The notes below the pieces were generated by a model that was given only the letters and a program-made list of their open reading frames with translations, was not told the DNA's origin and made no database searches. Shown in pieces: positions 34,682-42,502 of a DNA stretch of 64,000 nucleotides. Within the stretch, counting starts at the first letter, position 1, and every line of letters begins with the position of its first letter. The DNA is from Solirubrobacter soli DSM 22325. GTDB taxonomy: Bacteria; Actinomycetota; Thermoleophilia; Solirubrobacterales; Solirubrobacteraceae. Both the position numbers and the translations under genes were made by a program. Location: the NCBI RefSeq assembly GCF_000423665.1, contig NZ_AUIK01000008.1, positions 434,001 through 498,000 of the forward strand. The letters run 5' to 3'.

Positions 34682-34712
34682 TCATCCGATCGATCATCCG
34701 GTCGGCGGATGA
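34682..34712. promoter_or_regulatory. Second TCATCCG array, between the HtrA and secreted-protein genes
   Basis: TCATCCG at 34682-34688 and 34694-34700 and inverted CGGATGA at 34706-34712 sit at the same 12-base steps as the array at 31278. The last unit ends 32 bases before the ATG at 34745 (33 in the other case). A partial palindrome, CATCCGCCGATG, lies at 34645-34656 near the HtrA start. A common regulator is likely. Confidence 0.6.
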
Positions 34713-34744
34713 CCGTCGCGACCGGCCCGGCGGAGGATCACGAG

Positions 34745-35809
34745 ATGACCGTGCGCGCGATCACCTCCGTGGCTGCCGCCGGGTGCCTGGCGGCCGGCCT
34801 GGCGAGCTCGAGCGCCCAGGACCGTCCGGCGCCCGCCGACACCTCCTGCGCCGCCGCCTACACGTCGGTCGCGCGGCGGATCTACGAGCAAGCCGTCGAC
34901 GGTCCCAACCTGCGCGCCTCGGTGCGTCGGATCGAGCGCTCCAAGGCGGTGGCGTCCGCGGTCGCCGCCGGCGATCCGGCGGCGACGCGCGCGGCTCTGC
35001 GCCCGCTGCTGCGGGCCGACATCGTGCGCATCGCGATCATGCGCCACGGCCGTGTCCTGGCCGACGCGGGACATGCGGCGGCGCTCGCACCCGCGACCGG
35101 GACGATCGACGACGCGGGCGTCCCGGTCGGCACGTTCCGCCTCTCGGTGCTCGACGACGCCGCGCTGGCGCGGATCATCCACGGCCTCACGGGAGCGCGG
35201 GTCGTCGTACGCGCAGGGGTGACGTCCCGGGGCATCTCCGGCACCGCATATCCCTCCGGCCCGCTCTCGATCTCGCTTTCCACGCGGGACCGGTGCGACT
35301 CGACCGCGAGCGCGATCGCCAGAGTCGGGAAGCGGCTGTACCGGCAGGAGCGCGGCAGCGCGCAAACCGCCCACGTCCTCGCCGTCGTCGCCCACGACCC
35401 GCGGTTCGCCCGCGCCGTCGCGACCGACGACCCCGTCGCGCTGCGCACCCAGATCATCCGGTTCTTCCGGGTCCCGAGCCTGCACGTCGTTCGCATCCGG
35501 GCCACGACGGCGAGCGGCGCGCTGGTCGGCGACGTCGGCGGACCGTACGTGCTCGCCCCGGCCTCGGCGCCGGTGCGACTGCACGGCGCGACCGTCGGCA
35601 CCGTGACGCTCTCGATCCAGGACGACGCGGGCTACATCAAGCTCATCCGCCGGTTCACCGGGGCCCGGGCGATCCTGACGACCCCCGCCGGTCAGGTCCC
35701 GGGCAGCGCCTCCGCCCCGGGGCGCGCGGACGCGGTCGCGTCCTTCGACGCGACCGCGTTTCCCGCGGATCCGCTGAGGATCTCGCTGCTGATCAGGCGC
35801 CCGTACTGA
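34745..35809 (+). CDS. Secreted protein of two tandem sensor-like modules
   Basis: The protein has 354 residues. A signal peptide (AITSVAAAGCLAAGLASS) ends before about residue 25. The rest is two similar modules of about 150 residues: module 1 with AYTSVARRIYEQAVDGPNLR, IVRIAIMRHGRVLADAG and LSVLDDAALARIIHGLTGAR; module 2 with ASAIARVGKRLYRQERGSAQ, LHVVRIRATTASGALV and LSIQDDAGYIKLIRRFTGAR. The shape (helical start, charged strand, beta end) resembles extracytoplasmic Cache/PDC-type sensor domains, but no membrane or signalling domain follows. The role is unknown. Confidence 0.75.
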   Translation: MTVRAITSVAAAGCLAAGLASSSAQDRPAPADTSCAAAYTSVARRIYEQAVDGPNLRASVRRIERSKAVASAVAAGDPAATRAALRPLLRADIVRIAIMRHGRVLADAGHAAALAPATGTIDDAGVPVGTFRLSVLDDAALARIIHGLTGARVVVRAGVTSRGISGTAYPSGPLSISLSTRDRCDSTASAIARVGKRLYRQERGSAQTAHVLAVVAHDPRFARAVATDDPVALRTQIIRFFRVPSLHVVRIRATTASGALVGDVGGPYVLAPASAPVRLHGATVGTVTLSIQDDAGYIKLIRRFTGARAILTTPAGQVPGSASAPGRADAVASFDATAFPADPLRISLLIRRPY

Positions 35810-36689
35810 AGAGCGTGAGCGCGAAACCGCGGTCCGCGAGCGTCCCGGCCGAGTCCGCGGTGAACACCTGGACCGCGCCGCCTGACGTCGTGGCACGTGT
35901 CTCGCCGAACGCGGCGCCGACGAGCGTGACCTGCGGCAGCGCGTCGTCGGCCGAGAAGCCGGGGAACGTGACCGTGTAGGAGCCGGTGCCGTTGTGGGTC
36001 ACGGTCGGGATGCCGCCGCGGCGGTTGAACGCGGCGCCCAGGGTGCCACCGGAGTCGACCTTCACGCCGCCGACCGCGACGCCCAGCGCGTTGGCCGCCA
36101 GCTGCGGGTTCGGGTACGTGCCCGAGAGCGCGCCGCCGGCGGTCCCGCTCGGCGGCCCGGGTGTCGCGGCGATGTCCGACGCGTCCTGGCCGTCGACCCG
36201 ATCGGCGTTGAGCCCGGTCGCGACGCCGTTGGCGTTGGTGGTGAACGGCCGCGCGCTCGGGCTCGGGGTCTTCCCGTCGCCCACGGCGATCAGGCCTGCG
36301 ACCCCGCCCGCGGTCGAGAACTCGAACGCGTACCCCGCCGCCAGGTTCACCGAGCGCAGGCACGGCGCCGAGCCGGAGGCCGTCCCGCCCGCCGCGCCAC
36401 GGCAGCCGTAGATCGCCCCGCCGCCCGCCTTGGACCCGGTCTGCGTGTTCGACTGGCGCGTCACGTAGCCGCCCTTCGAACCCGTCGTCGCGTTGAACTG
36501 CCCGATGATCTCGGTCTCCTTGGCCGTGGTGCCGTTGCGCACCTCGGCCCTGAGGGGATCACCGGCGGCGATCGCGGCCGCCTGCGCCCGCGGCGCATCA
36601 CCCGTTTGTGCCTTCGCGAACGGGACCGCGACGAGCGCGAGCGCCGCGGCGCCCATGACGGTCAACCTTGTCGGACTGCGGAACATCAA
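35793..36689 (-). CDS. Secreted protein with repeat-rich surface-type domains
   Basis: The protein has 298 residues with a signal peptide (LTVMGAAALALVAVPFAKAQ). The mature protein has Gly/Thr/Asn-rich segments, including LNADRVDGQDASDIAA and GALSGTYPNPQLA, motifs often seen in secreted or tail-fibre-like beta proteins, and two Cys in YGCRGAAGG and SAPCLRS that may form a disulfide. I do not recognise an enzyme. Its 3' end overlaps the end of the tandem-module gene by 17 bases. Confidence 0.75.
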   Translation of the reverse strand: MMFRSPTRLTVMGAAALALVAVPFAKAQTGDAPRAQAAAIAAGDPLRAEVRNGTTAKETEIIGQFNATTGSKGGYVTRQSNTQTGSKAGGGAIYGCRGAAGGTASGSAPCLRSVNLAAGYAFEFSTAGGVAGLIAVGDGKTPSPSARPFTTNANGVATGLNADRVDGQDASDIAATPGPPSGTAGGALSGTYPNPQLAANALGVAVGGVKVDSGGTLGAAFNRRGGIPTVTHNGTGSYTVTFPGFSADDALPQVTLVGAAFGETRATTSGGAVQVFTADSAGTLADRGFALTLFSTGA

Positions 36690-36759
36690 CCCACCTCCGG
36701 ATCGCTTCGCCAGGCATCCTCCCGGACCGCCTGGACGTCACCGTGGGAAGATCGGGGCG

Positions 36760-37287
36760 ATGCCCGATCGCTCGACGACGGCGCGGCGCGTGCAGGTCTA
36801 CAGCGACCCGCTGCAGCACGTGCTGATCGCCGCCGCGGTCGTCGCGCCGTTTCGTGACGCCTCCGTGGTGCGGACCGCGGCGGTGGCGTCGATCGTGATC
36901 GACGCCGACCACATCGTCGCGGCGCGATCGGTGCGGGTGCGGCACACGACCGGGCTGGATACGCGCCCGCGCAGCCACAGCCTCATCACCGCCCTCGGTG
37001 CCGGTGCGGCGGTCGCGGCGGTGCGCGGGGCCGAGCACGGGTGGGCGACCTTCGCCGCGCTCACCTCGCACCTCCTCCACGACGCGGGCGACCGCGCCGC
37101 GCCGACGCCGCTCCTGTGGCCGTTCGCGCCGGCCCGCCAGCTCGGCCGCCGCCGCCAGCTCGCGGGCACGGCGCTGCTGGCGTTGGCCTCGGTCGCGGTC
37201 AGCCGCGCTTTGGCAGCAGCTTCCGCAGACCCGCCGGCTGCGGGCGCGAGCGGTGGCGGCGCAGCAGCTCCCCCGCGAACAGCGTGA
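36760..37287 (+). CDS. Putative metal-dependent hydrolase (YdjM-like membrane protein)
   Basis: The protein has 175 residues. I read a short N-terminal signal-like region and metal-binding-type motifs: SDPLQHVLIAAAVVAPFRD, SIVIDADHI, RPRSHSLITAL and SHLLHDAGDR. The His/Asp placement resembles the YdjM/LexA-binding membrane hydrolase family. The C-terminal 30 residues are low-complexity Ala/Pro and overlap the glycosyltransferase gene by 89 bases, so the stop may be misplaced, or the tail tolerated. Confidence 0.7.
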   Translation: MPDRSTTARRVQVYSDPLQHVLIAAAVVAPFRDASVVRTAAVASIVIDADHIVAARSVRVRHTTGLDTRPRSHSLITALGAGAAVAAVRGAEHGWATFAALTSHLLHDAGDRAAPTPLLWPFAPARQLGRRRQLAGTALLALASVAVSRALAAASADPPAAGASGGGAAAPPRTA

Positions 37288-37963
37288 GCCCGATCGTGAC
37301 CACGAGCTTGACGGCGCGGCTGCCGCGGAACGACGACTCGCCGTGCTCGCGCTGGCGCATCTGCACCGGGACCTCGACCAGCCGCAGCTTCGCGTCGGTG
37401 ATGCGCACGAGCGCCTCGACCTCCGGGGCGTCGCAGACGTAGTCGTCCGCGAGCAGCGCGAGCGCCTCGCGGTTGACCGCGTAGAGCCCGCTCGTCCCGT
37501 CGGAGATCGGCTGCCCGAGCCGCAGCCGCATCAGCAGACGCAGCAGCGACGTCCCCAACACGCGCTCCGGGGCGGGCTTGTAGCGCTCGCCGTCCTTGGC
37601 CGACTCGGGCAGGAAGCGCGAGCCGATCGCCACGTCGCACTGCCCGGACTTCACGAGCTCGAGCATGCGGGCGAGCTCAGCCGCGGGATGCTGCCCGTCG
37701 GCGTCGAGGCGCCCGCAGAAGTCGTACCCGCGGACGAGCGCCTGGCGGTAGCCCTCGGCGATCCCCTCGCGCAGCCCGCGGTTCTCCGGGAAGGAGACGA
37801 CGATCGCCCCGCCCGCCTTCGCCACCGCGGCCGTGCCGTCGGTCGAGCCGTCGTCGATGACCAGCAGATCGGCCTCGGGCAGCGAGGAATGGGCCTCGGC
37901 GAGCACGCCGGGCAGCGACTGCTCCTCGTTCCATGCCGGGATGAAGACGACGGTTCCGGACAT
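37199..37963 (-). CDS. Family 2 glycosyltransferase
   Basis: The protein has 254 residues. GT2 motifs are VVFIPAWNEEQSLPGVL, VIDDGSTDGT, GRLDADGQHP (the metal-binding DxD) and GTSGLYAVNREAL. The last 25 residues are basic. There is one possible amphipathic anchor near residue 220. It likely transfers a sugar to a lipid or protein. It is third in a minus-strand operon after the coiled-coil and PLD-like genes (2-base gap). Confidence 0.9.
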   Translation of the reverse strand: MSGTVVFIPAWNEEQSLPGVLAEAHSSLPEADLLVIDDGSTDGTAAVAKAGGAIVVSFPENRGLREGIAEGYRQALVRGYDFCGRLDADGQHPAAELARMLELVKSGQCDVAIGSRFLPESAKDGERYKPAPERVLGTSLLRLLMRLRLGQPISDGTSGLYAVNREALALLADDYVCDAPEVEALVRITDAKLRLVEVPVQMRQREHGESSFRGSRAVKLVVTIGLTLFAGELLRRHRSRPQPAGLRKLLPKRG

Positions 37964-37965
37964 GC

Positions 37966-39279
37966 TCAGAGGTAGTACGCGATCGAGTGGGCGAGTCGAG
38001 CGACCGTCCGCGCGCCGCCCTCCGGCGGCTCGGCGAACCGGCTGCGCACGATGTCCGGCGCGAACAGGCGCTCCTCGACGAGCGCCGCGAGCTCAGGGCT
38101 GCGAGCCAGCAGGGCGACCTCCGAGTTGCGGTACAGCGCCCAGGCGTCGAGGTTGACCGTGCCGATGCTGACCACGTCGTCGGCGACGACGACCTTGGCG
38201 TGCACGACGACGTCCGGGAGCTCCCAGATCTCGACGCCCGCGTCGAGCAACTGGGCGTAGCGATGCCGTGCCGCCGCGGCCGCCACCGCGCTGTTGGACT
38301 GTTGCGCGAGCACCACGCGGACCTTCGCACCGCGCCGGGCGGCGGCGAGGATCCGCTCGACCATCGCCCTGTCGGTCAGGTACGGGTTCATGACGTCGAG
38401 CCGCGCGTGCGCCGCGTCGACCTGCGCGGCGATCGCCTGCGACGCCGCGACGAACCCGCCCGGGATGACCTGGGCCAGCGCGGCCGGCGTCGTGCCGGGC
38501 TCGGACGGCACCGGGAAGTACGGCGCGAGATCGTCCGGCAACGGGCCGCCGTGGCCGTGGAAGCTCGTCAGGAAGGCGGCCTGCGCCTGCCGCACGACCG
38601 CGCCGGTGAACCGGACCATGACGTCGTGGAAGCGGCCGTCGGCGAAGTGGTCCTCGATCCCCGCGCCGCCGGTCCAGGCGACCGCGCCGTCGATCACGTA
38701 GAGCTTGCGATGGTCGGCCCGCCCGAGCTCGGCCTGGCTGCCGTCGACGCGCAGCCCGTCCGGGAACAGCCCGCGCCGGCCGGGCGGGAGCACGTCGTTG
38801 ACCACGATCTGCGCGCCCGCGCCGGCCAGCCGCGTGAACATGTCCCGCGACGCTCCGTAGGGGCGGGAGCCCATCCCGTCCACGATCACCCGCACCGCGA
38901 CGCCCTCGGCCAGCTTGCCCTCGAGCAGCTTCGCGAGCCGCGCGCCGATCTCGCCGGCCTTCCAGCCGAACATCAGGATGTGCACCGACGACCGGGCCGC
39001 CTCGACGTCGGCCAGGATCCGCGGGAAGAAGCTCGCGCCGTCCGGCCACGGGTCGACCGTCGCCGCCGTCGACCACGCGAACGCGAGCGCCGCGTCGCGC
39101 GGGCCGGCGTCGGCGCGCGACGCGAACGCGCGGGTCGCCTCCTGCGCGCCGTCCGCCGTCACCGCGTCCGCCGGCGGCGGCCAGCAGGCGCGCTGCGCGA
39201 TCCCGAGCACGCGCCGGTGGGCGAACGTGAACAGCGCACCCGCGGTCAGCACGGCGCCAGCCGTGGTCGCGCGCCCCAC
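37966..39279 (-). CDS. Phospholipase D-like / cardiolipin synthase-like protein
   Basis: The protein has 437 residues, starting at a GTG. It has the two HxKxxxxD motifs of the PLD superfamily, HRKLYVID in the first half and HAKVVVAD in the second, each followed by GG or GT. A short N-terminal membrane segment precedes the first domain. Candidate reactions are cardiolipin synthesis or phosphatidyl transfer. It follows the coiled-coil gene directly and precedes the glycosyltransferase gene by 2 bases. Confidence 0.92.
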   Translation of the reverse strand: MGRATTAGAVLTAGALFTFAHRRVLGIAQRACWPPPADAVTADGAQEATRAFASRADAGPRDAALAFAWSTAATVDPWPDGASFFPRILADVEAARSSVHILMFGWKAGEIGARLAKLLEGKLAEGVAVRVIVDGMGSRPYGASRDMFTRLAGAGAQIVVNDVLPPGRRGLFPDGLRVDGSQAELGRADHRKLYVIDGAVAWTGGAGIEDHFADGRFHDVMVRFTGAVVRQAQAAFLTSFHGHGGPLPDDLAPYFPVPSEPGTTPAALAQVIPGGFVAASQAIAAQVDAAHARLDVMNPYLTDRAMVERILAAARRGAKVRVVLAQQSNSAVAAAAARHRYAQLLDAGVEIWELPDVVVHAKVVVADDVVSIGTVNLDAWALYRNSEVALLARSPELAALVEERLFAPDIVRSRFAEPPEGGARTVARLAHSIAYYL

Positions 39280-39981
39280 CTACGAGCCCCCGAGCGCGGA
39301 GCTGCAGGTCGCCGTGATGCTCGCGAACTGGTCGCGCACCGCCGCCGCCTGGGCGCGCAGATCGTCGCCGTCGAACAACGTGCCGAGCGCGGTGATGTAG
39401 GCCTTGGAGCAGTCCTTGACGACGGTCGCCTTGGACTCCGCGGCATCCGCCTCGGCCTGCGCCTGCTTGGCCTCCGCCTTCGCCTTCTCGGTCTCGTCGC
39501 CGGCCTGGTCCGCCTCCTCCTTGGCCGCTGCCGCCTCCTTCTCCGCCTCGTCGGCCTTCTTGTTCGCGGCCTCGAGGTCGCCCTGCGTCGCCGCGAGGTC
39601 CTCCTCGGTCGCGCCGAGCTGCTTCGCGAGATCGTCATAGACGGACTTGAACGCCGCCACGGCGCCGCCCGCCAGCACGGTGCGGCGCCCGGTCTTCTTG
39701 TCCTGCTCCTCGACGTCCTGAGTCGTGGTGTCGAGCTCGCTCTGCGTGCTGTCGAGCTTCTGCGAGGTCTGATCGAGGCTCTGCTTCGTGGTGTCGAGCT
39801 CCTGTTGGGTGCTCGCCAGCTCCTGCTGGGTGCTGTCCAGCTCGGCCTGGGTGGAGTCGAGGTCCGACCGGGACGACAGCGCCCAGATCACCAGGCCGGC
39901 GCAGACGAGCGCGAGCGCCACGCTCACCCAGACCCAGAGGTTGCGCCGCCGCGTCCCCGGGGCCTCGGTGTCCGTCGCCAT
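39280..39981 (-). CDS. Membrane-anchored coiled-coil protein with heptad repeats
   Basis: The protein has 233 residues. One membrane segment (LWVWVSVALALVCAGLVIWA) lies near the N-terminus, with a short cytoplasmic tail. Residues about 40-90 are a tandem repeat of seven (STQQELA, DTTKQSL, DSTQSEL), a clear coiled coil; residues about 125-190 form a second, Ala/Glu/Lys-rich helix. Two Cys lie near the end (KDCSKAYI, TATCSSALGG). The nucleotide repeat at about 39720-39860 is visible as recurring CTGC(T)GGGTG blocks. The function is unknown, perhaps a cell-envelope spacer. Confidence 0.82.
   Translation of the reverse strand: MATDTEAPGTRRRNLWVWVSVALALVCAGLVIWALSSRSDLDSTQAELDSTQQELASTQQELDTTKQSLDQTSQKLDSTQSELDTTTQDVEEQDKKTGRRTVLAGGAVAAFKSVYDDLAKQLGATEEDLAATQGDLEAANKKADEAEKEAAAAKEEADQAGDETEKAKAEAKQAQAEADAAESKATVVKDCSKAYITALGTLFDGDDLRAQAAAVRDQFASITATCSSALGGS
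39720..39860 (-). repeat. Tandem heptad-coding repeat in the coiled-coil gene
   Basis: About seven imperfect 21-base units encode STQxELx-type heptads. Recurring CTCCTGCTGGGTGCT-like blocks are visible on the plus strand. It is part of the coiled-coil gene and may be prone to length variation. Confidence 0.6.
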
Positions 39982-40067
39982 CGGCGAATCGTCATGGCCG
40001 CGGGCGCGTGTGACGTCATCCGCACCGGGTGATGCGCGAGGCGATCGTCCGGCGCATCGTGGCCCCG

Positions 40068-41147
40068 ATGAGCGCGGCGGAAGCCCTATCGCCCGGCGAT
40101 CGACTCGAGCGGGCGATCGAGCGGCACGCCGACACGGCCGGCGAGATCGAGCGGGGCGAGCGCGAGAAGCCGCACAACCTGCGCCGCAACGTCCTCTGGC
40201 TGGCGGTCACCCTCGTGTCGCTGTACTTCGTCTTTCCGAAGCTGGTCGACGTGTTCGGGTCGTGGCGGGACATCACCCGCTTCTCGGCGGCCTGGCTGGG
40301 CGCGATGCTCGGGCTGCAGGTGCTGACGAACGCCTGCATGTGGGACCTCCAGCGCGTCGCGCTGCGGGCGAGACGCTGGCGGCCGGTGATCGCCGCGCAA
40401 CTGGCCAGCAACGCCCTCTCGAACATCGCCCCCGGCGGCGGTCCGGTCGGCGCGGCGCTGCAGTACCGGATGCTGGTCCAAGCCGGGCTCGAGGGCCCGC
40501 GCACCGTGACCGCGCTCACCGCCGTGAACCTGCTCGTGTTCGGCGTCGTGCTGGGGCTGCCGGTCCTGGCGCTCCCGGCGCTGCTGCGCGGGCCCGTCGA
40601 TCGCACCCTGCTGGAGGCGGCGATCGGCGCCGTGGCCGCGTTCGCGATCACCGCGGGCGCCGTCGCCGTCGTGCTCACCACGGACCGCCCGCTCGCCTGG
40701 GCCGGTCGCCTCGCCCAGCGCGTGCGCAACCGCCTGCGCCGCCGGGCCGAGCCGGTGAACGACCTGCCGGAGCGCCTGCTGGCCAGCCGCGACCAGATCA
40801 TCGGCACGCTCGGACCGCGCTGGAAGCGCGCGGTGCTGGGCACCGTCGGGCGCTGGATCTTCGACTACATGACCCTGCTCGCCGCGCTGGCCGCGCTCGG
40901 CTCACACCCCCGCCCCAGCCTCGTCCTGCTCGCCTTCTGCGGTGCCCGCGCGCTGGCCAACATCCCGATCACCCCTGGAGGTCTCGGGTTCGTCGAGGGC
41001 GGCCTGACCGCGATGCTCGCGCTGGCCGGCGTCGGCGCCGCCGATGCCGTGCTCGCCACGTTCGCGTACCGCCTGTTCTCCTTCTGGCTCCCGCTGCCGT
41101 TCGGCCTCGTCGGAGTCGCCATCGCGCCGCGCGCCGTGGCCGCGTGA
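40068..41147 (+). CDS. Flippase-like membrane protein (UPF0104 / LPG-synthase TM family)
   Basis: The protein has 359 residues. I chose ATG 40068; a GTG at 40029 is possible but adds a non-conserved stretch. About seven to eight membrane helices are visible (LWLAVTLVSLYFVFPKL, GAMLGLQVLTNACMW, WIFDYMTLLAALAALG). ALTAVNLLVFGVVLGLPVL and TPGGLGFVEGGLTAML match the lysylphosphatidylglycerol-synthase transmembrane family. It is probably a lipid flippase or lipid synthase membrane domain. It does not carry the catalytic synthase part. Confidence 0.88.
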   Translation: MSAAEALSPGDRLERAIERHADTAGEIERGEREKPHNLRRNVLWLAVTLVSLYFVFPKLVDVFGSWRDITRFSAAWLGAMLGLQVLTNACMWDLQRVALRARRWRPVIAAQLASNALSNIAPGGGPVGAALQYRMLVQAGLEGPRTVTALTAVNLLVFGVVLGLPVLALPALLRGPVDRTLLEAAIGAVAAFAITAGAVAVVLTTDRPLAWAGRLAQRVRNRLRRRAEPVNDLPERLLASRDQIIGTLGPRWKRAVLGTVGRWIFDYMTLLAALAALGSHPRPSLVLLAFCGARALANIPITPGGLGFVEGGLTAMLALAGVGAADAVLATFAYRLFSFWLPLPFGLVGVAIAPRAVAA

Positions 41148-41170
41148 GAGCCGTTCCCCCAAGGCTCACG

Positions 41171-42502
41171 GTGCCGCGCTACAAGGGAGACGTCCGCAAC
41201 ACGATCCTCACGACGGCCGCCGCGATGGCGACCCTTCTGTGCCTGGCGCTGCCCGCGGCCGCGGCGACCTGGACGACCGAGCCCGTGCCCGCCGGTCCAG
41301 GGGCGCTCGGCCCGGCCCGGCTCTCGTTCGACGCCCAGGGGCGCGCGCTCCTCGTCTGGAACGGCGTCCCGACGGCATCGCAGCCGCGCTTCACGGGCAT
41401 GGCCACGCGCGCTCCCGAGGGCGGCTGGACGCGCCTCGCCAACCTTCCGGACGTGGGCTGGGGCAACGCGCAGGCGCTGCAGTACGGCGCGACCCGCGTG
41501 CTGTTCGTCAGCGGCCAGGTCGCCTCGGTCGGCGCCAACAATCGCGCGAAGCTGCGTCTCGTCGCCGCGTTCGGCCGCTCCAACGGCAGCGGTCTCGGGA
41601 GTTGGCGGACCCTCGCCCCGCTCGAGACGGGGTTCGTCGCGGCGGCGGCGCCGTCCGGCCAGGCGATCGTGCTCTATGACGCGGGCGGCACCGGGCTCTC
41701 GACGATCGAGCGGCCGGCCGGCGGGAGCTTTAGCAAGGCGACTCGTGTGTCTTCGGCCGGAGCGTCCACGCCGGCCGTGGCGATCAACGCCCGCGGCGAC
41801 CGCATCGTCGCGTGGATCAGGTCAGGACGCATCGAGGCCCGCGTCCGCAGCGCGGGTCGCGGCTGGGGCTCGGTGCTCGCCGTCGCCGCGGCTCCCCGCG
41901 TCGCGAACACGTCATTGCGAGCGACGGTGAGCACCGGCGGCACGTTCCTCCTCGCGTGGGAGGCCGCGGACGTGCGTGAGAGCTCGCCCACACGCCTGAT
42001 CGCGGGCGCCGCCCAACGACGGCCGGGCCGGGGGTGGCGCAGCTACCCGCTCGAGAACGGCGTGACCGAGAGCATCCTTCCGGAGACGGCGGCCGCCTTC
42101 CCGCTCGTCACGAGCACCGGCGCCATCGCGATCGTCTGGACGGGCGTCGTGGGCGGCGACGCGCACGTCGGCGCCAAGGCCGCGCGGCTGACCAGCACCG
42201 GTCTGCGCCCCGCGGCCACCGTCTCCGATCCGGCCGCGGACGCCGCGGTCGCCGACGCGGCCGTCGGGCCGACCGGCCAGGCGGCGATCGTGTGGACCCA
42301 GTCGCAGAGCTCCACCTACGCCGCGCTGTCGCCGGGTCCTGGCGCGCCGTTCGCCGCACCCGACCTGCTCACGCCTCCCGGCACCACCGGCATCCCCGGA
42401 CCGGCCGTCGCGTCGGACCCGGTCACCGGCCGGGCGATCGCGATCGTCCCGGTCGTCCAGGACAGCAGCGGCGGTTACGTGGCGGCCGTGCAGGCGCCTT
42501 AG
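41171..42502 (+). CDS. Large secreted protein, unknown function
   Basis: The protein has 443 residues from the GTG at 41171. The N-terminus reads as a signal peptide (NTILTTAAAMATLLCLALPA); an ATG at 41225 would be a shorter alternative. The mature part is beta-rich with repeats of the type GRALLVWNGV, GDRIVAWIRSGR, GTFLLAWEAADV and GAIAIVWTGVV, each followed by a short strand pair, suggesting a beta-propeller-like fold. No enzyme motif is seen. Its TAG overlaps the stop of the convergent LuxR gene by 3 bases. Confidence 0.8.
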   Translation: MPRYKGDVRNTILTTAAAMATLLCLALPAAAATWTTEPVPAGPGALGPARLSFDAQGRALLVWNGVPTASQPRFTGMATRAPEGGWTRLANLPDVGWGNAQALQYGATRVLFVSGQVASVGANNRAKLRLVAAFGRSNGSGLGSWRTLAPLETGFVAAAAPSGQAIVLYDAGGTGLSTIERPAGGSFSKATRVSSAGASTPAVAINARGDRIVAWIRSGRIEARVRSAGRGWGSVLAVAAAPRVANTSLRATVSTGGTFLLAWEAADVRESSPTRLIAGAAQRRPGRGWRSYPLENGVTESILPETAAAFPLVTSTGAIAIVWTGVVGGDAHVGAKAARLTSTGLRPAATVSDPAADAAVADAAVGPTGQAAIVWTQSQSSTYAALSPGPGAPFAAPDLLTPPGTTGIPGPAVASDPVTGRAIAIVPVVQDSSGGYVAAVQAP

